Shown: positions 9,196 to 17,598 of the stretch, piece after piece
How positions within the stretch are numbered: position 1 is the stretch's first letter
How the letters are laid out: the number at the start of each line of letters is the position of its first letter
Made by a program: the position numbers and the translations under genes
Origin: Bacteroidales bacterium
GTDB taxonomy: Bacteria; Bacteroidota; Bacteroidia; Bacteroidales; UBA7960
Length of the DNA stretch: 18,358 bases
Direction of reading: 5' to 3'
NCBI GenBank assembly: GCA_003560215.1
Contig: PWIY01000202.1
Coordinates: forward strand, 1 to 18,358
Notes under the pieces: generated by a model
Databases searched by the model: none
Seen by the model: the letters and a program-made list of their open reading frames with translations, nothing else
Told to the model about the DNA's origin: nothing

Positions 9196-9360
9196 AAAAA
9201 CTTATTTTTTGGTTTAATGTTTTTGTAAAAATACGAAAACCACGGTGCGTAAAAAAATCTGCCATCGGCCTGGCCGGCAAATTGTATCTGACCATATACG
9301 GATATTTTATTTAACTTTATCGGGAACTTTTGACGTTTTTTACACCCAAATCATCCAGGC

Positions 9361-12300
9361 ATGCTCCGTATCAGGCCTTATTCCGGGTGTCTGCCACCGG
9401 TTTGTTCGCTGCGCACCCTTTTTGGTAAGCTTTTACCGTTGGTGCTTATCATTGCTTTTGGCTTTTCTTCAAATGCCCAGATCTCCGTAGGAGGAACCCC
9501 GGCCGGTTTCAGTAAGTCCGTTGCAGATATTCCGCTGGTGGATCTGAGCAATCATGCGTCTCTGACCAAAGACAGCGATAAAGAGGAAGATCCTTTCGGC
9601 CCCATGAAAGCCGGGGTCGGGATTCCGGTAGCCATCGGCCCGGATGAATATGGGCAATTCCGCCAGCTGGAAAACGGGAAATGGCTCTGGCAATTAAAAC
9701 TCCATGCTTCCGGTGCACTGGCTCTGGGTCTGGTATTTGAAGATTTTTTCCTGGGTGATGAAGACCGGATGTTTGTGTATAACACAGATGGCTCGTTTCA
9801 TGCGGGGGCCTTTACTTCGGTCAACAACAATCCGGAAAATGTGTTTTCCACCCACATTGTGCCCGGCGATACCCTGGTGATCGAGCTGGAAATGGCAGAG
9901 TTGCCCGGTAAAACGTCCGGACACGCTTCAAGGTGGCAGGTCGGTGAAGTGATATTCATCGACAACGGGGGCGGGTTGTCGCTTTTTGATGGGACGAAAG
10001 ACCTGGGAAGTTCAGGCGACTGCCAGGTCGGGATCAACTGCCCTGAAGGCAACAGCTGGCAGGACGAGAAAAGGGGGGTGGCGCGCATATTGCTGCGCGA
10101 AGGGAACTCCTGGTATTGGTGTACCGGAAGCCTGGTAAATAACACCGCACAGGACGGTACCCCATATATGCTCACCTCTGATCATTGCGGCGAATCTTCT
10201 TCACCAAATGATTATAACGTTTGGCAGTTTTATTTCAATTATGAAAGACCCGGGTGCGAAGAAACGGGTGTGCCCCCCAACAATATGATCACAGGGGCAA
10301 CGCTGAAATCAAGGGCTCCCCTTAGCGGTGGCTCTGATTTCAAACTGCTGCTCCTCAGGAATGCAGTTCCTGAATCCTACCATCCTTATTTTAACGGCTG
10401 GAACCTGACAGAAACAGCAAGTCCCGAAGGCGTTGGCATCCATCATCCGGCCGGGGACGCCATGAAAATTTCCACCTACACCTCCGGTCTTTCCACCTCC
10501 AACTGGCCGGGATCTGCCAATGCCTTGAACAATGCTTTCTGGCGGGTAAACTGGGCAGAAACCCTGTCGGGTCACGGGGTCACCGAAGGTGGATCCTCAG
10601 GTGGGCCGCTCTTCGATTACAGCGGGCTGATCGTCGGAACACTGACTGGTGGGGCTTCCAGTTGCACCAGGCCCGACAGTCCTGACTTCTATGCCAAAAT
10701 GAATATGCACTGGGATGCCAACAGTGAGTATGACAGCCTGCAACTTGCACCGTGGCTGGATCCGCTGGAGGCAGAGTTGCTTTTCCTGGAAGGGTATGAC
10801 CCCAACAGCGACCCGTATCTGCCTCCTGCCGGGCTGAAGGCCACCCATGTAAATGAAGATCGGGTACAGCTGCAATGGAGAAAACCCGGTGCACTGACCG
10901 GGCCTGAAGGCTGGGTGGCCTATAACACCAACTTTTCTCATCTGACCTGGCAGGAACCGCAACGGGCCACCTTTTTCAGATCGACTGATTTTGACTTCAG
11001 TTACCCGGTTCACATCAGCCGGATCGCCCATTATTTTATTGAGCATGCTGACCACAGCTGGCCTGACAACCGCTTTTCTTTTGTGATCTATGGCGATGAC
11101 GGTGAGCGTGTGCTGTATGAGTCCGGCTTGCTTGAAGCCGGAAAAGACCGGCTTGTTTATCATTATCCGGAAGAGCCAATAGACATAGAGGAAGATTTTT
11201 ATGTGGCTGTTGTTCCGCATGATCCGGGCGGACACCCGTCCAGTGCGGCTCAAATGCTTGATGAGGGGGAAGCCTGCCACTCTTTTGCGGGAGAACCAGG
11301 GGACTGGTCTCCTTACATGACTGAAGAAGGTGACCAGCTGGAACTTTATACCATGGTATACATTCTGGCCGGTCACAAAGACGGTCCAAAGGAAGCCCGG
11401 CTTGCGGACGGGAGTTCCGGGAAAGAGCCGGTCAGGCGAATCAGCCCCTTTGACAGGCTGGAAACTGAAGAAACGCAAATGTCCGTGGTTTCCGGCTATG
11501 CCAAAGCCGACGGGAATGAATTCAGCCTTGCAGGGTACAGGGTGTTCCGCAACAATCTGGAAATTGCCACCCTTGAAGATCCGGGGATCCGTGAGTTTAC
11601 CGATACACTTCCTGATCCGGGGCGGTACGCCTATTATGTTACTGCCCTGTATGATGACAACACTGAGTCGCTGCGATCCAATGAAGCCCTCATCAGTGTG
11701 GAAACACCACCGCAATACCGGAATGTCCGTTTCAGTGTTGTTGATCAGGATGGTATGCCTTTGGAGGATGCTGCCGTGATAATCAGTTCCTATGTGGGGG
11801 AGGATGCCCCCCTGTTTTTTGAGGATTGGTCTGATTACCCGGATTTTACCTACAACCTCGATCCCTGGCGTTCCGATGACCCCCTTGAACAAGTCACTTA
11901 TATGGCTGATGACTTTAGGTTTCCCGGTGCGGGTCAGCCTTTTGGCTTTATGACCTTTAACCCGGGCCTGACCGATCCGCCGGTTGATTTTCCCGCCGTA
12001 AGCGGCGACCGGTATGTGATCTCAGCCACTTCATTGCACGCGCCCGGGCGAAACGAGGACAAGTGGCTGATCTCGCCCCCCATTTACATTGATGAGAAGG
12101 CCCGGCTTTCCTTTTTTGCCCGTTCCGCTACCGCTGAATACGGCCTGGAACGAATAAGGGTCCTGGGATCCTCAGCGGGTGACAACCGGGAAGATTTCCG
12201 GTATCAGCTTTCCGCCGGTTCGCACATTGTAGTTCCGGTAAGCTGGACAGAATATACCTTCGGACTCGAAGACTTTGTTGGTGAAACCATGCACTTTGCC

Positions 12301-13047
12301 ATACAATATGTGTCATATGATTCCTTTATGCTGATGGTGGATGCCCTGGGAGTGGAAAAGGCCGGCGGAAAATCCACGGGCGAAAAATTTTTGGTGACAG
12401 ACCAGGACGGACTGGCTGAGGTAAGGCTTCCCAAAGGGCTTTACCAGTACCGGATCATCCTTGACGGGTATTCGGGTCACCGATCCGTTGTATCAGTGGA
12501 AGAAGCGGATCTTGAAGTGGATGTGGTGTTGACAGATGATATCCGGACCCTGACCCTTGCTGTTGAACCCGAAGAAGGCGGGCGGGTGATTGACAGAACA
12601 GATGCCGCCCCTTACACGGAGGGAACCGGTGTCACCCTTGAAGCAGTTGCTGCACATGGTTATGCTTTTCAGGAGTGGAGAAAGAATGACGGGGATGAAG
12701 CGGTAGGCTCAGAGCCGCGCTATTCTTTCACCATGGGTTCTGAAGATGTCAGTATAACCGCATTGTTTGAAGAAGATGATACGTCACTGGATGAAACAGA
12801 CGGGATGGCAGGTCTGGCGGTGTTCCCGAACCCTACCCCGGGGCCGCTGGAAATTGAAGCCCCTTCCCACATTGAGTTGCGTTTTGTCCGCTTGTTCAAC
12901 ATCCATGGTCAGCTGGTGTATGAACAATCAGTTGAAGATATTTCTTCAAACCGGCTGGACCTTTCTTCTTTGCCTGACGGGATATATCTCCTGCAGCTGG
13001 TTGCGCGGGACGGGGTGGCCACCAGGCGCATCAGGGTCATCAGGTAA
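9361..13047 (+). CDS. T9SS-exported lysyl-endopeptidase-like serine protease, multidomain
   Basis: A 1228-aa secreted S1-type protease. The start is the first ATG after an in-frame stop at 9331; the n-region is long (about 24 aa) before LLPLVLIIAFGFSSNA. Propeptide about 41-215. The catalytic domain (about 216-475) aligns by eye with Achromobacter protease I: His275 (SDHCG), Asp326 (GGSDFKLLL), Ser413 (GGSSGGP), six cysteines at matching places (C221-C435, C227-C299, C254-C276), and Asp442 where API has its Lys-specificity Asp225. An FN3 domain (488-783) is split by an inserted beta-rich module (about 512-690). A transthyretin-like domain (786-1060) is split by a jelly-roll, cleaved-adhesin-like segment (about 816-1006, FEDWSDYPDF to WLISPP and beyond). 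An InlB-B-like repeat (1061-1138) and a T9SS type A sorting domain (1150-1228, VFPNPTPGPLEI, ending SSLPDGIYLLQL) follow. Cleavage after Lys is inferred. Confidence 0.93.
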   Translation: MLRIRPYSGCLPPVCSLRTLFGKLLPLVLIIAFGFSSNAQISVGGTPAGFSKSVADIPLVDLSNHASLTKDSDKEEDPFGPMKAGVGIPVAIGPDEYGQFRQLENGKWLWQLKLHASGALALGLVFEDFFLGDEDRMFVYNTDGSFHAGAFTSVNNNPENVFSTHIVPGDTLVIELEMAELPGKTSGHASRWQVGEVIFIDNGGGLSLFDGTKDLGSSGDCQVGINCPEGNSWQDEKRGVARILLREGNSWYWCTGSLVNNTAQDGTPYMLTSDHCGESSSPNDYNVWQFYFNYERPGCEETGVPPNNMITGATLKSRAPLSGGSDFKLLLLRNAVPESYHPYFNGWNLTETASPEGVGIHHPAGDAMKISTYTSGLSTSNWPGSANALNNAFWRVNWAETLSGHGVTEGGSSGGPLFDYSGLIVGTLTGGASSCTRPDSPDFYAKMNMHWDANSEYDSLQLAPWLDPLEAELLFLEGYDPNSDPYLPPAGLKATHVNEDRVQLQWRKPGALTGPEGWVAYNTNFSHLTWQEPQRATFFRSTDFDFSYPVHISRIAHYFIEHADHSWPDNRFSFVIYGDDGERVLYESGLLEAGKDRLVYHYPEEPIDIEEDFYVAVVPHDPGGHPSSAAQMLDEGEACHSFAGEPGDWSPYMTEEGDQLELYTMVYILAGHKDGPKEARLADGSSGKEPVRRISPFDRLETEETQMSVVSGYAKADGNEFSLAGYRVFRNNLEIATLEDPGIREFTDTLPDPGRYAYYVTALYDDNTESLRSNEALISVETPPQYRNVRFSVVDQDGMPLEDAAVIISSYVGEDAPLFFEDWSDYPDFTYNLDPWRSDDPLEQVTYMADDFRFPGAGQPFGFMTFNPGLTDPPVDFPAVSGDRYVISATSLHAPGRNEDKWLISPPIYIDEKARLSFFARSATAEYGLERIRVLGSSAGDNREDFRYQLSAGSHIVVPVSWTEYTFGLEDFVGETMHFAIQYVSYDSFMLMVDALGVEKAGGKSTGEKFLVTDQDGLAEVRLPKGLYQYRIILDGYSGHRSVVSVEEADLEVDVVLTDDIRTLTLAVEPEEGGRVIDRTDAAPYTEGTGVTLEAVAAHGYAFQEWRKNDGDEAVGSEPRYSFTMGSEDVSITALFEEDDTSLDETDGMAGLAVFPNPTPGPLEIEAPSHIELRFVRLFNIHGQLVYEQSVEDISSNRLDLSSLPDGIYLLQLVARDGVATRRIRVIR

Positions 13048-13103
13048 TTGATCTTACTTGCTGCATCATTTTATGGCCTATTTGATCCTCAGGTTACCCA
13101 ATT

Positions 13104-13130
13104 GGCAAGAAACATCTTTGCCTGTTTTTT
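13104..13130 (+). terminator. Possible rho-independent terminator of the serine protease gene
   Basis: GGCAAGA (13104-13110) can pair with TCTTTGCC (13115-13122), giving seven pairs with one bulged T and an AACA loop. TGTTTTTT at 13123-13130 follows. The stem is short and imperfect, so strength is uncertain. The T-tract runs into the -33 box of the next gene. Confidence 0.45.
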
Positions 13131-13158
13131 GTTATTTTTACCATTTGAAATAGTTTTG
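13128..13158 (+). promoter_or_regulatory. Consensus Bacteroidota promoter of the metalloprotease gene
   Basis: TTTG at 13128-13131, a 19-nt spacer, then TAGTTTTG at 13151-13158: an exact match to the TTTG / TAnnTTTG consensus at accepted spacing. The -7 octamer is identical to the one in front of susC. A start near 13165 would leave a very short leader of about 16 nt before ATG 13181, with no Shine-Dalgarno-like sequence in the pyrimidine-rich stretch before the start. Confidence 0.75.
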
Positions 13159-13180
13159 TTGTATTCCGACTCCTTTTTTT

Positions 13181-16100
13181 ATGATTCAAGCTAAACAGTA
13201 TTTTGCCCGCCTTTCCTTATTCACCCTGGTTTTTATTTTTGTGTTTGCCGGTCTTGCCGCATCGCAGGAATACCGGCTGATTGATGCACACGGCCAGGAA
13301 AAATCAATTGGTGACGCCCGTGAGGATCTCTGGTTTTTTGATGATGCGGATGCGGTGATTCGTTATGTATCGGTTGTACCCGGGGATGCCGTTACCGGCA
13401 CCCGTTATCCGGAAAAGGGATCCGGGCTGACCCTGAATATCTTTCCCGACAAGGAAATGGATGCCATCATTGAGCGGACAACGACCAATGTCAATATGAC
13501 TTTTACCATTCGTGCCAGGTTGTCTGAGCCCGGATCCGGTTACCTGGTGATGTCAACAACAGAAGGACGAAGCCTGGCGACCATCATGAACGAAAGTGAA
13601 GGTAAGCTTTACCGCATGCTCAGCGACCCGGAAACCGGTGAGCACTATATGGTTGAACTGGATTACGACAAACTGGAAGTGCCGCATGACTGCCCGGTGG
13701 AGTATCCGCCAACGGTGACCCCCGGTGAAGAGCTTGAACAGCACCGGATCCGAAAACAGATGATGCAGAAGGAACTTGGTCCGGAAGACCATGCTGATAT
13801 TGATGTGATGATTGTATTTACCCCGGCAGCAAGAGACTGGGCCCGGGACAATGAGGGGGGAGTCAGCAATACGGTGGCCATTGCCATGGAGTATGCGCAA
13901 CTGGTTTCCGACAACAGTGACCTTGGAATTACTTACCGACTGGTTAATTCCCGGTTGGTAGATTATGAGGAAAGTGCCGAACCGGGTGCTGATCTGCGGC
14001 GTCTGACGGCAAGTCCGGATTTCAACCCCTTCGGTCAGACCCATGAGGGGATACCGATCCCCGGATATATGAATGAAGTTCACGACTGGCGTGACGAATA
14101 CCGGGCTGACCTGGTGGCAATATTTGCCCTGGTGGAAGGTGTTGGTGGCCTCGGCTGGCAGCTTATGGATACTGGTGGCCGGCCAAACTACGGGTTTTCA
14201 CTTACCCGGGTACAGCAGGCTTCATGGACTTACACCCACATTCATGAGATCGGACACAACATGGGTGCCCATCATCATAAAGAGCAGGACACGCAGGCCG
14301 GCCCCGGAATATTCCCTTATTCCGCCGGGTGGAGGTGGACAGGTGATGACGGAGGGAATTATGCATCGGTAATGACCTACGAAAGCGGCCAGCAATTTGA
14401 TGACGGGGTCAGGCATAACCGTACACCTTATTTTTCCAATCCCGATGTTGAGTTCCAGGGCGTTGCCACCGGTCATCCGGAGGATGGTGACAATGCCCGT
14501 ACGCTGAGACAAATAAAACAGGTGGTGAGTCAGTACCGCACCTATGATGTGCTGGCAATTGAAGGACAGGTATATGACGAGCATGATGAGCCGATGAAGG
14601 ATGCCACGGTTGAAGTCAGTCAGCATGGTGCCATGATGCTCTCGCGTGAGGACGGTTCCTATGCCTTTCCTTATCTTCCCGCCGGCGGGCAAAAAATCAG
14701 TGTTTCCCGACCCGGCTATTATCCCATCGAGGAAGAGGTGCAGATTGACCCGGAGGAAACCGTCCGGCAGGATTTTTACATGGAAAGGCTCGTGGATATT
14801 GGAATCACCGGTTTTGTTGCACCACGCGATGCCATGTTGACCGGCCTGGACGGAGCAATACTCCGTTTTTCGCGGGACGGGGAACATTATACCGCCAAAA
14901 CTGAGAATGGACATTTTGAAGTGGAAGATATTCCGGGCGGGTTTACCTACGACCTGATGGTTACTTATCCGGGTTATGCTGTTTACCGGGAAGATGTCGA
15001 ATTGGGCAGAGAGGTGGATGTGCTTGATGATATTTTTCTTGACAGGGGCTTTCTGCCGGTGGAGGAGATAAGGGCTGACGAAACGGATGACTACATAGAT
15101 CTGAATTGGGATACCCCTTCTTATGTTGGGAACTATCGCCATGATTCCGGGTCGCCCACCGGTGGGCTTGGGTTCCGGGATGTGGAGAACAGCTTGCTGG
15201 GGGGTGCCTATCCCCGTCATGCCTGGATTGAGCATGTGCGCTGGGTGACAAGCGATGACAGCAACAATGAAGTGACCCTTCGCATACTGGGACTGACCGC
15301 CGACGGACGGCCTGATCGCAACAATGAACTGTATGTGGCTGAAGGGGTCAGAAATAACCCGGGAACCTGGACTTTTTATGAGTTGCCTGAAGTTGTATAT
15401 GCACCGTATGGGTTTTTCGTCGGAGTCGGCGGCAGTGGCGATGTGTTGCTGCAAACAGATGAGGTGGGGTTTCGCCCCGGTACCAACTTCTTCACATCCG
15501 ACTTTGACCGATTCGATCTGCAGGATATGGCCGACAGTGATTTTGAGCGAAATTTCTTTATCCGTGCTTCCGGTTACGATTTTGGTCCCGGGCTGGAGCA
15601 CGGACAGAAAGATGGCCCTGTAGTGGAACTGCAGGAAGATGCTGAATTGCAGGATATTTCCCTGAAATCCCCTCCTTTGGATGATTCCGCTTATTATGGC
15701 AAATTTGTGAATGACAGCCTGTTGGACGAACCGTTAAGTTATAACATCTATCTGGATGATTTCGATACGCCCCATGAGGAGGGTGTTGAGCATACCTTTT
15801 ATCGTTTTGAGGGGCTGCCCCACGGGCGTTACCAGGCAGGGGTGCAGGCAGTATATGACGATGGGAAATCAGCCATTACAATCCGCGAAGTTTTTTCCGG
15901 AACGCCCAAATACATTCTCTCCCTGGAAGTTCAGCCTGAAGAGAGCGGCCAGGTTTCTCTTTCAGGGAAATTTCCTGAAGGTGAGGTCGTTCACCTGGAT
16001 GCCGTTTCCTATGCCGGGTATATCTTTTCAGCCTGGAGGGATGAGGTATCTGATCTTTTGTCTGAAGATCCGGTGTATGAATTTGTGATGCCCGGCAGGG

Positions 16101-16390
16101 ATGTGACCCTGACAGCTGAATTTGAAGAGAACCCTCAGGGCGCAGTGGCCCTTCAGGTATTCCCAAATCCGGCTACTACCCGGCTCAATGTGGTGGCTGA
16201 CCATACCATTGAAGAGGTTCGTCTGGTGAACCTCATGGGCCAGGTCGTCCACAAGGCCGTCGATATCAATAACGGCCTTTACCAGATTTGGCTGGATGGA
16301 TTTACTGACGGGCTGTATGTGCTTCAGGTAAGGACTTCCGAAGGCTGGGAGCATGAGCGGGTACAATTGCTCAAACCCTACAGCCCTTAA
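13181..16390 (+). CDS. T9SS-exported reprolysin-like zinc metalloprotease, multidomain
   Basis: A 1069-aa secreted metzincin, M12B/reprolysin-like. Signal peptide about 1-28 (LFTLVFIFVFAGLAAS). Propeptide about 29-195 contains the only cysteine of the whole protein, C171 (PHDCPVE). The catalytic domain (about 200-455) has the zinc motif HEIGHNMGAHH, with ligands H355, H359 and H365 and catalytic E356, and the Met-turn M398 (SVMTY). Two carboxypeptidase-regulatory-like domains follow (about 460-540, GQVYDEHDEPMKDATVEV; 541-625). An FN3 domain is split (627-650 and 850-907) around a beta-rich insert like the one in the serine protease. Then come an InlB-B-like repeat (910-984) and a T9SS type A sorting domain (986-1069, VFPNPATTRLNVV). 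Its own promoter makes it independent of the upstream gene. It converges on pgk with a 17-nt gap. The substrate is probably extracellular protein (inference). Confidence 0.94.
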   Translation: MIQAKQYFARLSLFTLVFIFVFAGLAASQEYRLIDAHGQEKSIGDAREDLWFFDDADAVIRYVSVVPGDAVTGTRYPEKGSGLTLNIFPDKEMDAIIERTTTNVNMTFTIRARLSEPGSGYLVMSTTEGRSLATIMNESEGKLYRMLSDPETGEHYMVELDYDKLEVPHDCPVEYPPTVTPGEELEQHRIRKQMMQKELGPEDHADIDVMIVFTPAARDWARDNEGGVSNTVAIAMEYAQLVSDNSDLGITYRLVNSRLVDYEESAEPGADLRRLTASPDFNPFGQTHEGIPIPGYMNEVHDWRDEYRADLVAIFALVEGVGGLGWQLMDTGGRPNYGFSLTRVQQASWTYTHIHEIGHNMGAHHHKEQDTQAGPGIFPYSAGWRWTGDDGGNYASVMTYESGQQFDDGVRHNRTPYFSNPDVEFQGVATGHPEDGDNARTLRQIKQVVSQYRTYDVLAIEGQVYDEHDEPMKDATVEVSQHGAMMLSREDGSYAFPYLPAGGQKISVSRPGYYPIEEEVQIDPEETVRQDFYMERLVDIGITGFVAPRDAMLTGLDGAILRFSRDGEHYTAKTENGHFEVEDIPGGFTYDLMVTYPGYAVYREDVELGREVDVLDDIFLDRGFLPVEEIRADETDDYIDLNWDTPSYVGNYRHDSGSPTGGLGFRDVENSLLGGAYPRHAWIEHVRWVTSDDSNNEVTLRILGLTADGRPDRNNELYVAEGVRNNPGTWTFYELPEVVYAPYGFFVGVGGSGDVLLQTDEVGFRPGTNFFTSDFDRFDLQDMADSDFERNFFIRASGYDFGPGLEHGQKDGPVVELQEDAELQDISLKSPPLDDSAYYGKFVNDSLLDEPLSYNIYLDDFDTPHEEGVEHTFYRFEGLPHGRYQAGVQAVYDDGKSAITIREVFSGTPKYILSLEVQPEESGQVSLSGKFPEGEVVHLDAVSYAGYIFSAWRDEVSDLLSEDPVYEFVMPGRDVTLTAEFEENPQGAVALQVFPNPATTRLNVVADHTIEEVRLVNLMGQVVHKAVDINNGLYQIWLDGFTDGLYVLQVRTSEGWEHERVQLLKPYSP

Positions 16391-16407
16391 GGGAGAAACG
16401 ACTCCTG

Positions 16408-17598
16408 CTATTCGTTGATCGCCTGAATACCAGGCAATACTTTCCCTTCCATATATTCAAGCAGGGCGCCTCCTCCTGTACTGACATAGCTGACTTTGTC
16501 TGCCATCCCCAGCTGACTTACTGCTGCAACGGAGTCACCGCCACCAACCAGCGAAAATGCTCCTTTTTCGGTTGCGTTTACAATGGCTTCTGCGATGGCC
16601 TTGGTGCCTGTTGCGAAATTTGACATTTCAAACACACCCATTGGTCCGTTCCAGAGAATGGTCTTCGCATTGGCAATAATGGCGGAAAACTTTTCGGTGC
16701 TGTCTTTGCCGATATCCACCCCCATCCAGTCATCCGGAATGTTGTCAGACTTGGTCTGCCTTGTGTTGGCGTCATTGGAAAATGCATCCGCGATGATGGT
16801 ATCGGAAGGAAGGTGAAGCTTCACACCTTTTTCTCTTGCTTCAGCAATAATTTCCCGGGCCGTTTCCAGGTAGTCATCTTCACAAAGGCTGTTGCCGGTT
16901 TTGCCTCCCCTGGCCTTGATGAAGGTGAACATCATTCCGCCTCCGATAATCAACTCATCTGCTTTATCCAGCAGGTTGCGGATGATGTCAATTTTGGTGC
17001 TGACCTTGGCGCCACCAATGATTGCCACATAAGGTTTTTTTGTGTCGTTCAGCACTTTGTCAATGCTTTTCAGCTCATTGGTCATGATGTTGCCAAATAC
17101 CTTATCATTGGGGAAAAATTTTGCCACGATGGTGGTGGAGACGTGTGCACGGTGTGCGGTGCCAAACGCGTCATTTACATATACATCAGCCAGTTGGGCC
17201 AGTTTCTCTGCAAAGTTTTCGTCTCCTTTGGTTTCTTCTTTATAGAAACGCAGGTTTTCCAGCAGCAAAACCTCTCCGGGGTTTAATGATGCGGCTTTTT
17301 CGCTCGCGGACTGGCCGATGCAGTCGTCAGCGAATTGTACGTCCTTTTTCAGTAGTTTGCCCAGATGTTCCCTCAGGTGCCGAATACTGAATTTATCTTC
17401 GGGCCCTTCCTTGGGCCGCCCCAGGTGCGACATCAGGATGACCGACCCGCCATCTGCCAGGATTTTTTCAATGGTGGGGATGGCTGCACGCATGCGTGAG
17501 TCGTCAGTGATCTGCAACTCTTTGTTGAGGGGTACATTGAAGTCTACCCTGATCAGGGCACGTTTTCCGGAAAAGTTATAATCGTTGATTGTTTTCAT
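16408..17598 (-). CDS. pgk: Phosphoglycerate kinase
   Basis: A cytoplasmic glycolytic enzyme that interconverts 1,3-bisphosphoglycerate plus ADP with 3-phosphoglycerate plus ATP. At 396 aa it has the usual bacterial length and every hallmark: RVDFNVPL (residues 17-24), SHLGRPK, ENLRFYKEE, FGTAHRAHVS, GGAKVSTKI, NGPMGVFEM, then GGGDSVAAV and STGGGALLEY near the C terminus. The start ATG at 17598 is supported by the family-typical N terminus MKTINDYNFSGKRALIRVDF. The gene stands alone: no gapA, tpiA or other glycolytic gene is next to it, and the flanking genes are convergent (metalloprotease) and divergent (aminotransferase). It marks where the accessory protease region meets the housekeeping chromosome. 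Confidence 0.99.
   Translation of the reverse strand: MKTINDYNFSGKRALIRVDFNVPLNKELQITDDSRMRAAIPTIEKILADGGSVILMSHLGRPKEGPEDKFSIRHLREHLGKLLKKDVQFADDCIGQSASEKAASLNPGEVLLLENLRFYKEETKGDENFAEKLAQLADVYVNDAFGTAHRAHVSTTIVAKFFPNDKVFGNIMTNELKSIDKVLNDTKKPYVAIIGGAKVSTKIDIIRNLLDKADELIIGGGMMFTFIKARGGKTGNSLCEDDYLETAREIIAEAREKGVKLHLPSDTIIADAFSNDANTRQTKSDNIPDDWMGVDIGKDSTEKFSAIIANAKTILWNGPMGVFEMSNFATGTKAIAEAIVNATEKGAFSLVGGGDSVAAVSQLGMADKVSYVSTGGGALLEYMEGKVLPGIQAINE

Noticed and set aside
9303..9319. TATTTTAT / TAACTTTA as a promoter for the serine protease
   Set aside because: Both deviate from TAnnTTTG in the last bases and have no convincing -33 element at proper spacing for the better match.
10597..11892. 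431-codon open frame on the minus strand inside the serine protease
   Set aside because: Antisense to the confident protease frame, with no family signature in its translation.
14222..15601. 459-codon open frame on the minus strand inside the metalloprotease
   Set aside because: It lies wholly antisense to a gene with unmistakable domains. Its translation has no recognisable domain, signal or family motif, and long antisense frames are expected in GC-moderate coding DNA.
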